A DNA stretch of 64,000 bases from Nocardioides albertanoniae (GCF_006716315.1 NZ_VFOV01000001.1:3984501-4048500), one strand, 5' to 3'. Counted from the stretch's first letter, positions 45,879 through 54,246 are shown. The notes: generated by a model from the letters alone, not told the origin. Made by a program: numbers and translations.

Positions 45879-47078
45879 ATGCGGCCCACCTACGAGCGGT
45901 CCCCCGCCCTCCGCCCCGACCCGTCGGCACGCCAGCCGCTCCGGCATGTCGCGTTCGGCCTGGCGATGCGTACCTGGGCCGACGGCGCTCAGGACGGTCA
46001 CTACCGCAGCGGTCAGGCGATCGTCAGAGAGGCTCTGACCGATCCCGGCCTGGACTCGGTGCTGGTCAGCGACCCGCTGCGGAGCTGGGCGTCACGGGTG
46101 AGCCCCAGGGCGGGAAGGGCTCCCTCGATGGGTGAGGACCCCACCCGCGATCTGCTCCAGCACTACCGCCTGAGACGGGGGCTCCCCCGGATCCCCGCCG
46201 AGGCGGAGGCCGTCTTCGGCCGTGTCGAGAGACGCCTGCTGCGAAGGCTGGGGCCGCGCCCGACCGTCCTGGTGACCTCCGATCCGGTGCAGGCCGCGAC
46301 CGCCGACCCCGACGCCTGGGCGGATGTCGTGTTCCACGCCTGGGACGACTTCGCCGAGGCACCTCACCCGCACCACCGTGCCGCACGCGACCTCTACCTG
46401 TGGGCCTACGACCGGATGGCCGAGCGCGACGTGAAGGTGATCTCCGTCGCCGAGCGGACGGCCGAGCGGATCGGGGCGCCACGTCGCCACGTCATCCCCA
46501 ACGGCGTGACCGCCGCGGAGTTCGAGCGGCCGGGGCAGCCGCCGGAGTGGTTCAGCCGGCTCCGGACCAAGGTGGCCCTCTACGCGGGCACGATGGAGAG
46601 CCGTGTGGACACGGCCGCGCTGACCGACCTGGCCGGAGCGCTCGGACCGAGCTGGACGATCGTCATGGTGGGGCTCGTCACCGAGCCCGAGCCGTTCGAG
46701 AGGCTGCGTACGCTGCCGAACGTCGTCATCGCCGACAGCTGGCATCCTCGGCCGCAGGTGCTCGCGATGATGTCCCGTGCCGACGCGTGCCTGCTGCCCC
46801 ACCTCGACACGGCGCTGACCCGGACGATGAGCCCGCTGAAGATGTATGAGTACCTCGCCTCCGGGGCGCCGGTGATCGCCACCGACCTCCCCACGATCCG
46901 GAAGGTGTCCGGACGGTGCCGGCTGATCCCACCCGGCGCGCCCTGGGCCGCGGCCGTGCGACAGGCGGCGGCCGGCCCCCGGGCCACGGCCGCGGAGATC
47001 GACCGGTTCCGGGCAGCGCACGACTGGCAGACCCGCTACCGCGAGTGGCGTGCGTACGCCTTCGCCGGTCGCTCCTGA
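45879..47078 (+). CDS. glycosyltransferase family 4/1-like (GT-B)
   Basis: A 399-residue GT-B enzyme. Recognisable segments: VVFHAWDDFAEAPHPHH, DVKVISVAERTAERIGAPRRHVIPNGVTAAEFERPG, TKVALYAGTMESRVDTAALTDLAGAL, LPNVVIADSWHPRPQVLAMMSRADACLLPHLDTALTRTMSPLKMYEYLASGAPVIATDLPTI. The last block matches the KxxEYLAxGxPV pattern of donor-binding GT-B domains in teichuronic or EPS synthesis. It starts one base after the methyltransferase stop and ends 24 bases before the convergent flippase, with no clear terminator. Sugar unknown. Confidence 0.85.
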   Translation: MRPTYERSPALRPDPSARQPLRHVAFGLAMRTWADGAQDGHYRSGQAIVREALTDPGLDSVLVSDPLRSWASRVSPRAGRAPSMGEDPTRDLLQHYRLRRGLPRIPAEAEAVFGRVERRLLRRLGPRPTVLVTSDPVQAATADPDAWADVVFHAWDDFAEAPHPHHRAARDLYLWAYDRMAERDVKVISVAERTAERIGAPRRHVIPNGVTAAEFERPGQPPEWFSRLRTKVALYAGTMESRVDTAALTDLAGALGPSWTIVMVGLVTEPEPFERLRTLPNVVIADSWHPRPQVLAMMSRADACLLPHLDTALTRTMSPLKMYEYLASGAPVIATDLPTIRKVSGRCRLIPPGAPWAAAVRQAAAGPRATAAEIDRFRAAHDWQTRYREWRAYAFAGRS

Positions 47079-47102
47079 CGCTCCGCCCGTCGCCGGCCGA
47101 GC

Positions 47103-48599
47103 TCAGCGGCGGCCGGCGACGCGGCGTACGAAGTCGACCTGGGCCTCGAGGCGGGAGTGCCAGGCCGGAGTACGCCGCGAGGCGAGCCACACCGCGTAGA
47201 GGGCTGCCGCGTAGCTCGCGACCGCGACCAGCACGAGCACGGCCAGGCCGCCCGCGCTCGCCGAGGAGACCGCCTGCTCGGCCAGGCGCCAGGTGGCGAC
47301 CATCAGCCCGGCCCCGAGCAGCGCCGGCGCCAGCCCGAGGGCGTAGCGGCGGTGGCTGACCGGGATGACCCGGCTCACCATCAGGTGCGAGACGACGCCG
47401 AGCGGGATGTTCACCACCAGGTAGGACCAGGCCACCCCTTCGATCCCCCAGCGCAGGCCGACCGCGAACCCGAGCACCTGCAACGGCACCGAGACCAGGG
47501 TCCACCGAAAGACCCAGTGCGGCAGCCCCTTGGCCAGCAGCGCGTTGGGGTTGATGGAGAGCACCACCCGGACGATCGCGCCGACGGCGAGGATCTGCAT
47601 GGTCGCGACCGCACCGGTCCAGGCGGAGCCGAAGATGATCGGCACAGCACCGGGCGCGGCCAGTGCCACCAGCGTCATCGCCGGAGCCACGACCATGCAC
47701 AGCAGGGCCGTCGCCTGCTCGAAGTAGCGGGCCTGTCGGTCGGGTTCCTCGTTGAGGCGGCTCAGGCTGGGGAACATCAGCCGATTGGCGGTGTGGCCGA
47801 GCGTCTGCACCGGCAGCAGGAGCACCCGGTAGCTCAGCGAGTAGTTGGCCAGCGCGGTCGCCCCGAACCTCCAGCTGATCAGCACATAGTCGGCGTTCTC
47901 GGCGACGAACCGCAGCAGCTGCGTACCGAAGACGTTGCGCCCGAAGACAGCGATCGAGGCGGCGGCCTCGCGCGACCACGCGAACGTCGGCGGCCCGGCC
48001 ACGACCAGCACGAGGGTGAGGAAGAGGAGGTCGCGGGAGAGCGTCTGGGCGACCAGCGCCCAGTAGCCGGCGCCGCCCAGGGCGGCGGCAAGGCCGAGGA
48101 GGCCGCCGCCGAAGGTGCCGACGACCTCGGCGATGCCCAGCAGCTTGAAGCTCATCCTCCGCATCAGCAGCGCCCCGGGCACCACCGCGAGACCGTTGAA
48201 CAGCAGGGTCGCGGACAGCACCTGCAGCACCGCGACCAGCTCCGGGGTGCCGAAGAAGGCGGCCACCGGACCGGCCAGCGCCCAGGTCAGCGCGACCAGC
48301 AGTCCCACGACCCCCAGGTTGATCACCGTGGCGGTGCCGATGACCCGGCGGTCGAGCCGGTCACGCTGGATGAGGGTCGAGGCGACACCGAAGTCGAGGA
48401 AGACCATCGCGAAGGCCAGGTAGACCGTCGCCTGGGCCGCGATGCCGAAGTTCTCGGGCCCGAGCATCCTGGCCAGGAGCACGCTGAAGGTGATCCGGCC
48501 GAGGTTCTTGGCGACCAGGCTGACCAGGCTCCACCGGGTCCCGGCGGCCATCCCGGAGCGTTCGACGACGACGTCGGGCTCGTCGTCGGTGGTGCTCAC
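47103..48599 (-). CDS. Wzx-like flippase (second in window)
   Basis: A 498-residue polytopic protein of the WzxC-like branch: GTRWSLVSLVAKNLGRITFSVLLARMLGPENFGIAAQATVYLAFAMVFLDFGVASTLIQRDRLD, LPVQTLGHTANRLMFPSLSRLNEEPDR, and INPNALLAKGLPHWVFRW. It should translocate lipid-linked repeat units. The GTG at 48599 overlaps the stop of the hexapeptide transferase gene (GTGA). Together with the flippase at 23614 there are two Wzx proteins in one EPS region. Confidence 0.9.
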   Translation of the reverse strand: MSTTDDEPDVVVERSGMAAGTRWSLVSLVAKNLGRITFSVLLARMLGPENFGIAAQATVYLAFAMVFLDFGVASTLIQRDRLDRRVIGTATVINLGVVGLLVALTWALAGPVAAFFGTPELVAVLQVLSATLLFNGLAVVPGALLMRRMSFKLLGIAEVVGTFGGGLLGLAAALGGAGYWALVAQTLSRDLLFLTLVLVVAGPPTFAWSREAAASIAVFGRNVFGTQLLRFVAENADYVLISWRFGATALANYSLSYRVLLLPVQTLGHTANRLMFPSLSRLNEEPDRQARYFEQATALLCMVVAPAMTLVALAAPGAVPIIFGSAWTGAVATMQILAVGAIVRVVLSINPNALLAKGLPHWVFRWTLVSVPLQVLGFAVGLRWGIEGVAWSYLVVNIPLGVVSHLMVSRVIPVSHRRYALGLAPALLGAGLMVATWRLAEQAVSSASAGGLAVLVLVAVASYAAALYAVWLASRRTPAWHSRLEAQVDFVRRVAGRR

Positions 48600-49228
48600 G
48601 AGACGATGCCCGCTCTCTGCCGCGGTGCCGGCAGGTCGAAGTTGAGCATCGGGCCGTTGTCGTACCCCTTGGTGATGACCCGACCGGGATTGCCCGCGAC
48701 CAGCGAGCGCTCCGGAATGTCCCGGGTGACGACCGCACCCGCCGAGATGGTCGAGCCGGAGCCGATCACGATCGCCCCCACGATCGTCGCGCCGGGCCCG
48801 ATCCAGACGTTGTCGCCGATACGCGGCACCCCCTGGTCGCCACCGGCGACCCGCTGCCCGATGGTGACGTTCTGATGCAGGACGCAGTTGCCGCCGATCT
48901 GGGAGGGACCGACGATGACACCGTGGTGATGCATCACCAGCAGCCCCGGCCCGATGACGGCCCGGGGGCTGATCTCGACGTGATGGCGACTCGTCATCCG
49001 CCGGTTCCAGATCCGGTGCGCCGCCGTGAGCAGGAGACCGGCCACGCGCGGCAGCGGGCCGCGTCGCCGCAGACCACCTGCCCATCGCCCGAACCGGTAG
49101 GCGGCGACACAGTGCAGCTCGACCGACCCGATCCACAACCGGAGCCTGGGCCCTGTCCCCGGGTCGGGCGACCCCAGCAGAATCGCGTACGCCTTCGCCA
49201 GATCCACGGCAAACGCACGATCACCCAT
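48596..49228 (-). CDS. hexapeptide-repeat acyltransferase (serine acetyltransferase-like)
   Basis: A 210-residue left-handed beta-helix enzyme: VEISPRAVIGPGLLVMHHHGVIVGPSQIGGNCVLHQNVTIGQRVAGGDQGVPRIGDNVWIGPGATIVGAIVIGSGSTISAGAVVTRDIPERSLVAGNPGRVI. The MHHHGVIVG and H-x-x-V-T-I-G residues match CysE/EpsC-like acetyltransferases, which supply O-acetyl groups to sugars in surface-polysaccharide clusters. AAGGAGA precedes the ATG. It is the first gene of a unit with the flippase. A true cysteine-biosynthetic CysE is less likely given the context. Confidence 0.87.
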   Translation of the reverse strand: MGDRAFAVDLAKAYAILLGSPDPGTGPRLRLWIGSVELHCVAAYRFGRWAGGLRRRGPLPRVAGLLLTAAHRIWNRRMTSRHHVEISPRAVIGPGLLVMHHHGVIVGPSQIGGNCVLHQNVTIGQRVAGGDQGVPRIGDNVWIGPGATIVGAIVIGSGSTISAGAVVTRDIPERSLVAGNPGRVITKGYDNGPMLNFDLPAPRQRAGIVS

Positions 49229-49320
49229 CGCAGTCTCCTTCGCTTCCCGGGGCACCCGGGTTGATGGCACAGCCAGCCTCGCGCTCATCGCCCCGATCCG
49301 GCGCGGGACGCCGGGTGAGT

Positions 49321-49336
49321 CCCGAGAATCGGGGAT
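49321..49336. promoter_or_regulatory. CCCGAGAATCGGGGAT palindrome (box 4)
   Basis: CCCGA-GAA-TCGGG with a GAT extension, between divergent acyltransferase genes and 51 bases before the plus-strand start. It is nearly identical to the box at 50443-50458 (CCCGAGAATAGGGGAC). Confidence 0.65.
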
Positions 49337-49386
49337 GCGAACACCGATGCCGGGCTCGTCGCCTCGCCGCACGGTCGACTTCGTCC

Positions 49387-50088
49387 ATGCGTACAGAACC
49401 CAACGAGCGTGCCGTCGGCGCCTACGGCCGCGCCCCCGGCAGCCTCCGCCCCCTGATCGTCAAGGTGGTCCGGAAGCGTGAGGGCGACGACTATCTCTCG
49501 CCCACGCTGCGCGAGATCTTCCGCCGCCACCATGGCGTCGACATCGGGATGTACACCCACGGCGGCTGCTTCATCCCCTGGGCCTTCGGCCGTGGCACGA
49601 CGATCGGGCGCTACAGCTCCATCGCGCACGGCGCCTTCGCCGCCACGGACAACCACCCGATGCACTACAAGTCGATGCACGGCTACTTCTTCAACCCGGC
49701 GCTCGGGGTGACCGACAAGGCCTGGGAGTTCAGCCCGCTGGCCATCGGCAACGACGTCTGGCTGGGCCACAACTCGATCATCATGCCGAGCGTCGACGTG
49801 GTCGGCGACGGAGCGGTCGTCGCGGCCGGCGCGGTCGTCAACAAGGACGTCCCGCCGTACGCCGTCGTGGCCGGCAACCCGGGACGGGTGGTTCGTTATC
49901 GCTTCGAGCCCGAGACGATCGAGGCGCTTCTGGAGGAGCGATGGTGGGAGCGGGACCTCGAGGACCTGCGCTCCCACCTCGACGAGTTCACCGGACCGTA
50001 TGACCCGGTTCGGTCGACCCAGGCAGCTCGATCGGCCCAGGACGCTCAGTCGGCTCAGGCCGCCAGCTCGCTCTTGCGTGCCACATAG
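49387..50088 (+). CDS. CatB-like xenobiotic/sugar acyltransferase (hexapeptide repeat)
   Basis: A 233-residue left-handed beta-helix acyltransferase: GVDIGMYTHGGCFIPWAFGRGTTIGRYSSIAHGAFAATDNHPMHYKSMHGYFFNPALGV, LAIGNDVWLGHNSIIMPSVDVVGDGAVVAAGAVVNKDVPPYAVVAGNPGRVV. The His in ATDNHP and the NDVWLGHNS loop are the CatB/VatD-type catalytic region. In this locus it more likely acylates an EPS sugar than an antibiotic. The C-terminal 20 residues are an Ala/Gln/Ser repeat (TQAARSAQDAQSAQAASS). No ribosome site precedes the ATG. It overlaps the convergent ACP gene by 34 bases. Confidence 0.82.
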   Translation: MRTEPNERAVGAYGRAPGSLRPLIVKVVRKREGDDYLSPTLREIFRRHHGVDIGMYTHGGCFIPWAFGRGTTIGRYSSIAHGAFAATDNHPMHYKSMHGYFFNPALGVTDKAWEFSPLAIGNDVWLGHNSIIMPSVDVVGDGAVVAAGAVVNKDVPPYAVVAGNPGRVVRYRFEPETIEALLEERWWERDLEDLRSHLDEFTGPYDPVRSTQAARSAQDAQSAQAASSLLRAT

Positions 50089-50312
50089 GCGACCAGGCGA
50101 TCCACGCCGTCGAGGTTGTCCGGGACCGTCTCCGACTCCTCGACCGCGATCCCGAACTCCTCCTCGAGAAACTCGATGAGCTCCAGGATTCCGGTCGAGT
50201 CGATCACGCCGGACTCGACCAGGGAGTCGGCCGCGGCCGGCATCCGTGAGTCGTCGCCCAGCAGCAGGCTCTCCAGGATGAACTGCTCGATGCTGCTCTG
50301 AACGTCAGCCAT
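50055..50312 (-). CDS. acyl carrier protein
   Basis: An 85-residue four-helix ACP. The phosphopantetheine site is the Ser in ESGVIDSTGILELIEFLEEEFGIAVEESE (D-S at about residues 38-39; the usual motif is DSL, here DST). A GGAGGAG site lies upstream of the ATG at longer than usual spacing. It is a stand-alone carrier, not part of a fatty-acid or polyketide operon; AcpS (54607) and an AMP-forming ligase (55879) are encoded nearby. The likeliest role is to carry an acyl or aminoacyl group made by the ligase for EPS decoration. It is divergent from the asparagine synthase gene. Confidence 0.88.
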   Translation of the reverse strand: MADVQSSIEQFILESLLLGDDSRMPAAADSLVESGVIDSTGILELIEFLEEEFGIAVEESETVPDNLDGVDRLVAYVARKSELAA

Positions 50313-50442
50313 CTGATCCGCTTCTCCTCCCGCCCACCCGTGGTCCCGGCCGACGTGGCCGGGTGACGAACCGCTCGAGGCGGGCACGTTCGCCATGTTC
50401 CACGCCGATCCGCCTGCGGTTCGCGCCCCGCCCGGGCGGTAT

Positions 50443-50458
50443 CCCGAGAATAGGGGAC
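50443..50458. promoter_or_regulatory. CCCGAGAATAGGGGAC box (box 5)
   Basis: It lies between the divergent ACP and asparagine synthase genes, 78 bases before the latter. It differs from box 4 at only two of 16 positions, which supports a shared regulator. Confidence 0.65.
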
Positions 50459-50535
50459 CTCCCCGGGACGATCCGCCACCCGGCGCCACGCAGACACCAC
50501 GCTGTGAGCAGGACACGACGTCACCTGGAGGATCG

Positions 50536-52551
50536 ATGTGCGGGATCAGCGGGATCCGCTCCTACGCGGGGCCCCCCGACGCCGAGCTCGTCCGACGGAT
50601 GATGGCGGCCCTCTTCCACCGCGGTCCGGACGGCAGCGGCTACTACCGCGACGAGCACGTCGCGCTCGGCCACACGCGCCTGGCGATCGTGGACACCGCC
50701 GGCGGTGTGCAGCCGATGACCAACGAGGACGGCACCGTCTGGGTGAGCTTCAACGGCGAGATCTTCAACTACGTCGAGCTCGCCGCGCAGCTGCGCGACC
50801 GCGGCCACACCTTCCGCACCCACAGCGACACCGAGGTGATCGTGCACGCCTGGGAGGAGTGGGGCACGGGCTGCTTCGACCGCTTCAACGGTCAGTGGGC
50901 GTTGGCGATCTGGGACCGGCGTACGAGCTCGTTGGTCCTGTCGCGGGACCGGTTCGGCGTGCGGCCGCTCTTCTACACGCAGGGCAGCGACAGGCTGCTG
51001 TTCGCCTCGGAGGTCAAGGCGCTCCTCGCCGATCCGGAGGTGCCCCGGAGGTTCGATCCGGCCGGCCTCGACGAGGTGCTGACGTTCTGGTCGACCCTGG
51101 CGCCACGGACCGTCTTCGACGGAATCTCACAGGTGCCGCCGGGGTCCTACCTCGTGATCGGTCCCGATGGCGAGACGAACGAGCACCGCTTCTGGTCACC
51201 GTCCTTCCCGGACCTGACGGATCGGGCGGATCGGGCGGATCGGGCGTCGATGGGGGCGGAGGAAGCGGCCGAGGCGCTGCGCGAGGCCATCGTGGACGCG
51301 GCGCGGCTGCGCTTCACCCGCAGCGACGTGCCGGTGGGGGCGTACCTCTCAGGGGGTCTCGACTCCGCGGTGACCGCGAGCGTGGTGGCGGGGTTCACCG
51401 AGGCGCCGTTGCACACGTTCTCGCTGCGGTTCGCCGATGCCGAGTTCGACGAGGGCAGCTACCAGACCCTGATGGCGCGACGGCTCGGCACCAGGCACGA
51501 GGATGTCGTGGTCAGGGAGCGCGACATCGCCGAGATCTTCCCCGAGGTCGTACGTCACGCCGAGACCCCGCTGCTGCGGACCGCCCCGGCACCGATGTTC
51601 CTGCTCTCCAGGCTGGTGCGGGAGGCCGGCTTCAAGGTCGTCGTCACCGGCGAGGGCGCCGACGAGGTGCTCGGCGGCTACGACATCTTCCGTGAGGCGC
51701 GGGTGCGTGAGCTGTGGACCCGCGATCCGGCGGCGGCCGAGGCGGCCGTCGAGCGGCTCTACCCGTGGATGCGGCGCTCGCCGAACCAGGCGCCGGCCTT
51801 CGCACGCAGCTTCTTCGGGCGCAACCTGGTCGCGGGCGACCCGGCGATGTCGCACCGGCCACGCTGGGACTCGACCTCGGTGCTGAAGTCGATGCTCACC
51901 CAGGACATGAGAGTCGCTGCCGACGCCGCCGGCGACCTGGCCGCGACCATGCCCGCGGAGAGCTCGTCGTGGGACGTGCTCTCGCGTGCCCAGTGGCTCG
52001 AGATGACAACCCTGCTGCCCGGTTACATCCTCGCCTCCCAGGGCGACCGGATGCTGATGGGCAACTCCGTCGAGGGCCGCTTCCCGTTCCTCGACCCTCG
52101 CCTCGCCGAGCTCGCCGGCCAGGTGCCGGCCGACCTGCTGATGCGTGGCCTGGACGAGAAGCACCTGCTCAAGCGGGCCTTCGCCGACCTCGTCCCCGCC
52201 GAGATCCTGGCCCGCCCCAAACAGCCCTACCGGGCACCCGACGCGGCCGCCTTCTTCTCCAGCGGGTCCCCCGACTGGCTCGATGCGGTCACCTCCCCCT
52301 CGGCCGTCCGGGAGGCCGGTGTCTTCCGCCCAGAGCTCGTCGAGCGCCTGCTGGCCAAGTGCCGCCGAGACGGCGGTAGGCGGATCGGCAACACCGACTC
52401 GATGCGGTTGGTCGCGGTCATCTCGGTCCAGCTGCTGCATCACGACTTCCTCGCCGGCGCGGGCCAGGTGGAGGCGCGCCCGAGCCAGGCGCCGATGGCG
52501 GTCTTCGACCGTCTCCGAACCCCCGAGATGACCCAGTTGACCCCCAGTTGA
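50536..52551 (+). CDS. asparagine synthase (glutamine-hydrolysing) family amidotransferase
   Basis: A 671-residue two-domain enzyme. The N-terminal glutaminase begins MCGISGI, with catalytic Cys2, and holds HRGPDGSGYY, FNGEIFNYVEL and the SRDRFGVRPLFY block. The synthetase half has the PP-loop AYLSGGLDSAVTASVVAG and VVTGEGADEVLGGYDIFREAR. A Asp-Arg-Ala repeat from 9-base tandem DNA units links the halves. GGAGG precedes the ATG. Paralogues such as this in EPS clusters amidate carboxyl groups (for example on uronic acids or acyl chains) instead of making asparagine. Its position beside the ACP and NAD-synthase-like ligase supports a specialised substrate. Confidence 0.9.
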   Translation: MCGISGIRSYAGPPDAELVRRMMAALFHRGPDGSGYYRDEHVALGHTRLAIVDTAGGVQPMTNEDGTVWVSFNGEIFNYVELAAQLRDRGHTFRTHSDTEVIVHAWEEWGTGCFDRFNGQWALAIWDRRTSSLVLSRDRFGVRPLFYTQGSDRLLFASEVKALLADPEVPRRFDPAGLDEVLTFWSTLAPRTVFDGISQVPPGSYLVIGPDGETNEHRFWSPSFPDLTDRADRADRASMGAEEAAEALREAIVDAARLRFTRSDVPVGAYLSGGLDSAVTASVVAGFTEAPLHTFSLRFADAEFDEGSYQTLMARRLGTRHEDVVVRERDIAEIFPEVVRHAETPLLRTAPAPMFLLSRLVREAGFKVVVTGEGADEVLGGYDIFREARVRELWTRDPAAAEAAVERLYPWMRRSPNQAPAFARSFFGRNLVAGDPAMSHRPRWDSTSVLKSMLTQDMRVAADAAGDLAATMPAESSSWDVLSRAQWLEMTTLLPGYILASQGDRMLMGNSVEGRFPFLDPRLAELAGQVPADLLMRGLDEKHLLKRAFADLVPAEILARPKQPYRAPDAAAFFSSGSPDWLDAVTSPSAVREAGVFRPELVERLLAKCRRDGGRRIGNTDSMRLVAVISVQLLHHDFLAGAGQVEARPSQAPMAVFDRLRTPEMTQLTPS

Positions 52552-52591
52552 CCCCCAGATGACACAGACGACCAAGATGACAGGAAAACAG

Positions 52592-53584
52592 ATGACAGCG
52601 ACATTCGGCCTGGAGACCCTGGCCTTCGACGAGGCGGCCGAGGTCGCCAGGATCGGCGAGATGATCCAGTCCTACGCGCTGCGGAACAGGCGCAAGGGCG
52701 TGGTGGTGGCGGTCTCGGGCGGCATCGACTCCAGCGTCGTGGCGGCACTGGCCGTACGCGCGCTCGGTCCGGAGCGGGTCTTCGGCCTGCACATGCCCGA
52801 GTCGGAGTCCTCCGACGACACCCTCGGCTTCAGCACGAAGCTGACCGACTCCCTCGGCATCGACTCGGTGCTCGAGGACATCTCCCCGGTGCTGGAGGCG
52901 ACCGGCTGCTACCGCCGCCGCGACGCCGCGATCGCCTCGGTCGTGCCGGACTACGGCCCCGGCTGGAAGTCGAAGATCGTGCTGCCGAGCGTGGTCGACT
53001 CCGACGCGTTCCGCATCTACTCGGTCGTTGTCCAGGCACCCGACGGCACGACCACGAGCCATCGGCTGACCACCTCGGCCTACCTGGAGATCGTCGCCGC
53101 GACCAACTTCAAGCAGCGCACCCGCAAGATGCTGGAGTACTTCCACGCCGACCGCCTCAACTACCTCGTCGCGGGCACCCCCAACCGGTTGGAGTACGAC
53201 CAGGGCTTCTTCGTGAAGCTCGGCGACGGCGCCGCGGACGTCAAGCCGATCGCGCATCTGTACAAGTCCCAGGTCTATGCGCTGGCTTCCTACCTCGGGG
53301 TGCCGACCGAGATCCAGGAACGCCCGTCGACCACCGACACCTACTCCATGCCGCAGTCCCAGGAGGAGTTCTACTTCTCGCTCCCCTACCAGCGCATGGA
53401 CCTGTGCCTGTACGCCATCAACAACGGCATCCCGGTCGAGCAGGTCACCGAGGCCACCGGCCTCACGCTCGAGCAGGTCGAACGCGTCTACCGCGACATC
53501 GAGCAGAAGCGACGTACGACCGCCTACCTCCACGCCGCGCCGATGCTGGTCGACGAGGTTGCGTTGAATATCAAGATCTCTTGA
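52592..53584 (+). CDS. NAD-synthase-like ATP-dependent amide ligase
   Basis: A 330-residue enzyme of the NadE/ATP-PP superfamily. The PP-loop is VVVAVSGGIDSSVVAALAVRAL. Conserved pieces: NFKQRTRKMLEYFHADRLNYLVAGTPNRLEYDQGFFVKLGDGAADVKPIAHLYKSQVYALASYLGVP and ERPSTTDTYSMPQSQEEFYFSLPY. It lacks the glutaminase domain of actinobacterial NadE (about 600-680 residues), so it is probably not the housekeeping NAD synthase. Paralogues of this length sit in EPS clusters beside AsnB, as here. The start at 52592 follows AGGAAA; an upstream ATG at 52559 is possible. Its last codons contain the ArsR operator. Confidence 0.8.
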   Translation: MTATFGLETLAFDEAAEVARIGEMIQSYALRNRRKGVVVAVSGGIDSSVVAALAVRALGPERVFGLHMPESESSDDTLGFSTKLTDSLGIDSVLEDISPVLEATGCYRRRDAAIASVVPDYGPGWKSKIVLPSVVDSDAFRIYSVVVQAPDGTTTSHRLTTSAYLEIVAATNFKQRTRKMLEYFHADRLNYLVAGTPNRLEYDQGFFVKLGDGAADVKPIAHLYKSQVYALASYLGVPTEIQERPSTTDTYSMPQSQEEFYFSLPYQRMDLCLYAINNGIPVEQVTEATGLTLEQVERVYRDIEQKRRTTAYLHAAPMLVDEVALNIKIS

Positions 53585-53587
53585 TAT
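53568..53587. promoter_or_regulatory. ArsR-type operator overlapping the end of the NAD-synthase-like gene
   Basis: ATATCAAG-ATCT-CTTGATAT, perfect 8-bp arms, matches the AT-rich palindromes bound by ArsR/SmtB regulators. It lies 13-32 bases before the SRPBCC start, whose operon encodes an ArsR protein, so autorepression is expected. It also encodes the last codons and stop of the upstream gene. Confidence 0.8.
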
Positions 53588-53599
53588 AAGGTCGCGGGC

Positions 53600-54241
53600 A
53601 TGACGACTCCACCCTTCATCCCCGCAGACCACCTCGGCGCGGTGAACCGCGCACTGACCACCGCGACCCGCGACGGCGAGGAGCTGCGCGTCCTCGTCGT
53701 CGAGCGGTCCTACGACGCCGACCCGGACGAGGTCTGGGACGCGCTGACCACCAAGGAGCGCATCCCGCGCTGGCTGATGCCTGTGACCGGCGACTTCGAG
53801 GTCGGCGGCCGCTACCAGCTCGAGGGCAACGCCGGCGGCGAGATCCTCGTCTGCGACCGGCCGAAGCTGCTCTCGATCACCTGGGCCTACGGCGACATGA
53901 TGTCCTGGGTCGACGCGACCCTGTCCGCCTCCGGTGGCCGTACGCTGCTCAGGCTCGAGCACTCCGCCCCGGTTCCCCCGGAGCAGTGGAAGGAGTTCGG
54001 CCCCAGCGCAGTCGGCATCGGGTGGGAGCAGATGCTGCTCGGCCTCGCCCTCCACCTGACTGCCCCCGACGCCGAGAAGATGGACCCGATGTCGCCCGAG
54101 GCGCTGCCGGCGATGATCGAGCACACCAAGGGCTCCGCGGCGGCCTGGGTCGAGGCCGACATCGCCTTCGGCACCGACGCGGACCAGGCCCGCGCCGCGG
54201 GTGAGCGGTGCGTCGCCGCCTACACCGCGATGCCGGAGTAG
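53600..54241 (+). CDS. SRPBCC (AHSA1-like) domain protein
   Basis: A 213-residue protein with the START-like helix-grip fold: VVERSYDADPDEVWDALTTKERIPRWLMPVTGDFEVGGRYQLEGNAGGEILVCDRPKLLSITWAYGDMMSWVDATLSASGGRTLLRLEHSAP. This is the AHSA1/Aha1-C subfamily that is typically encoded with an ArsR regulator and binds small hydrophobic ligands. Five bases separate it from the arsR-like gene downstream, and the ArsR palindrome is directly upstream. The ligand is unknown and the pair looks unrelated to EPS synthesis, possibly a small independent insertion. Confidence 0.88.
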   Translation: MTTPPFIPADHLGAVNRALTTATRDGEELRVLVVERSYDADPDEVWDALTTKERIPRWLMPVTGDFEVGGRYQLEGNAGGEILVCDRPKLLSITWAYGDMMSWVDATLSASGGRTLLRLEHSAPVPPEQWKEFGPSAVGIGWEQMLLGLALHLTAPDAEKMDPMSPEALPAMIEHTKGSAAAWVEADIAFGTDADQARAAGERCVAAYTAMPE

Positions 54242-54246
54242 CCCGC

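Noticed and set aside
49387..50088. Chloramphenicol/streptogramin resistance acetyltransferase
   Set aside because: The hexapeptide fold is shared with many sugar acyltransferases; the EPS context makes antibiotic resistance unlikely.
50536..52551. Second lasso cyclase
   Set aside because: It has a full N-terminal glutaminase with Cys2 and lies 14 kb from the lasso operon, so it is an AsnB-type amidotransferase.
52592..53584. Housekeeping NAD synthetase (nadE)
   Set aside because: The glutaminase domain usual in actinobacterial NadE is missing and the gene lies in an EPS locus; a paralogue with another substrate is more likely, though not excluded.
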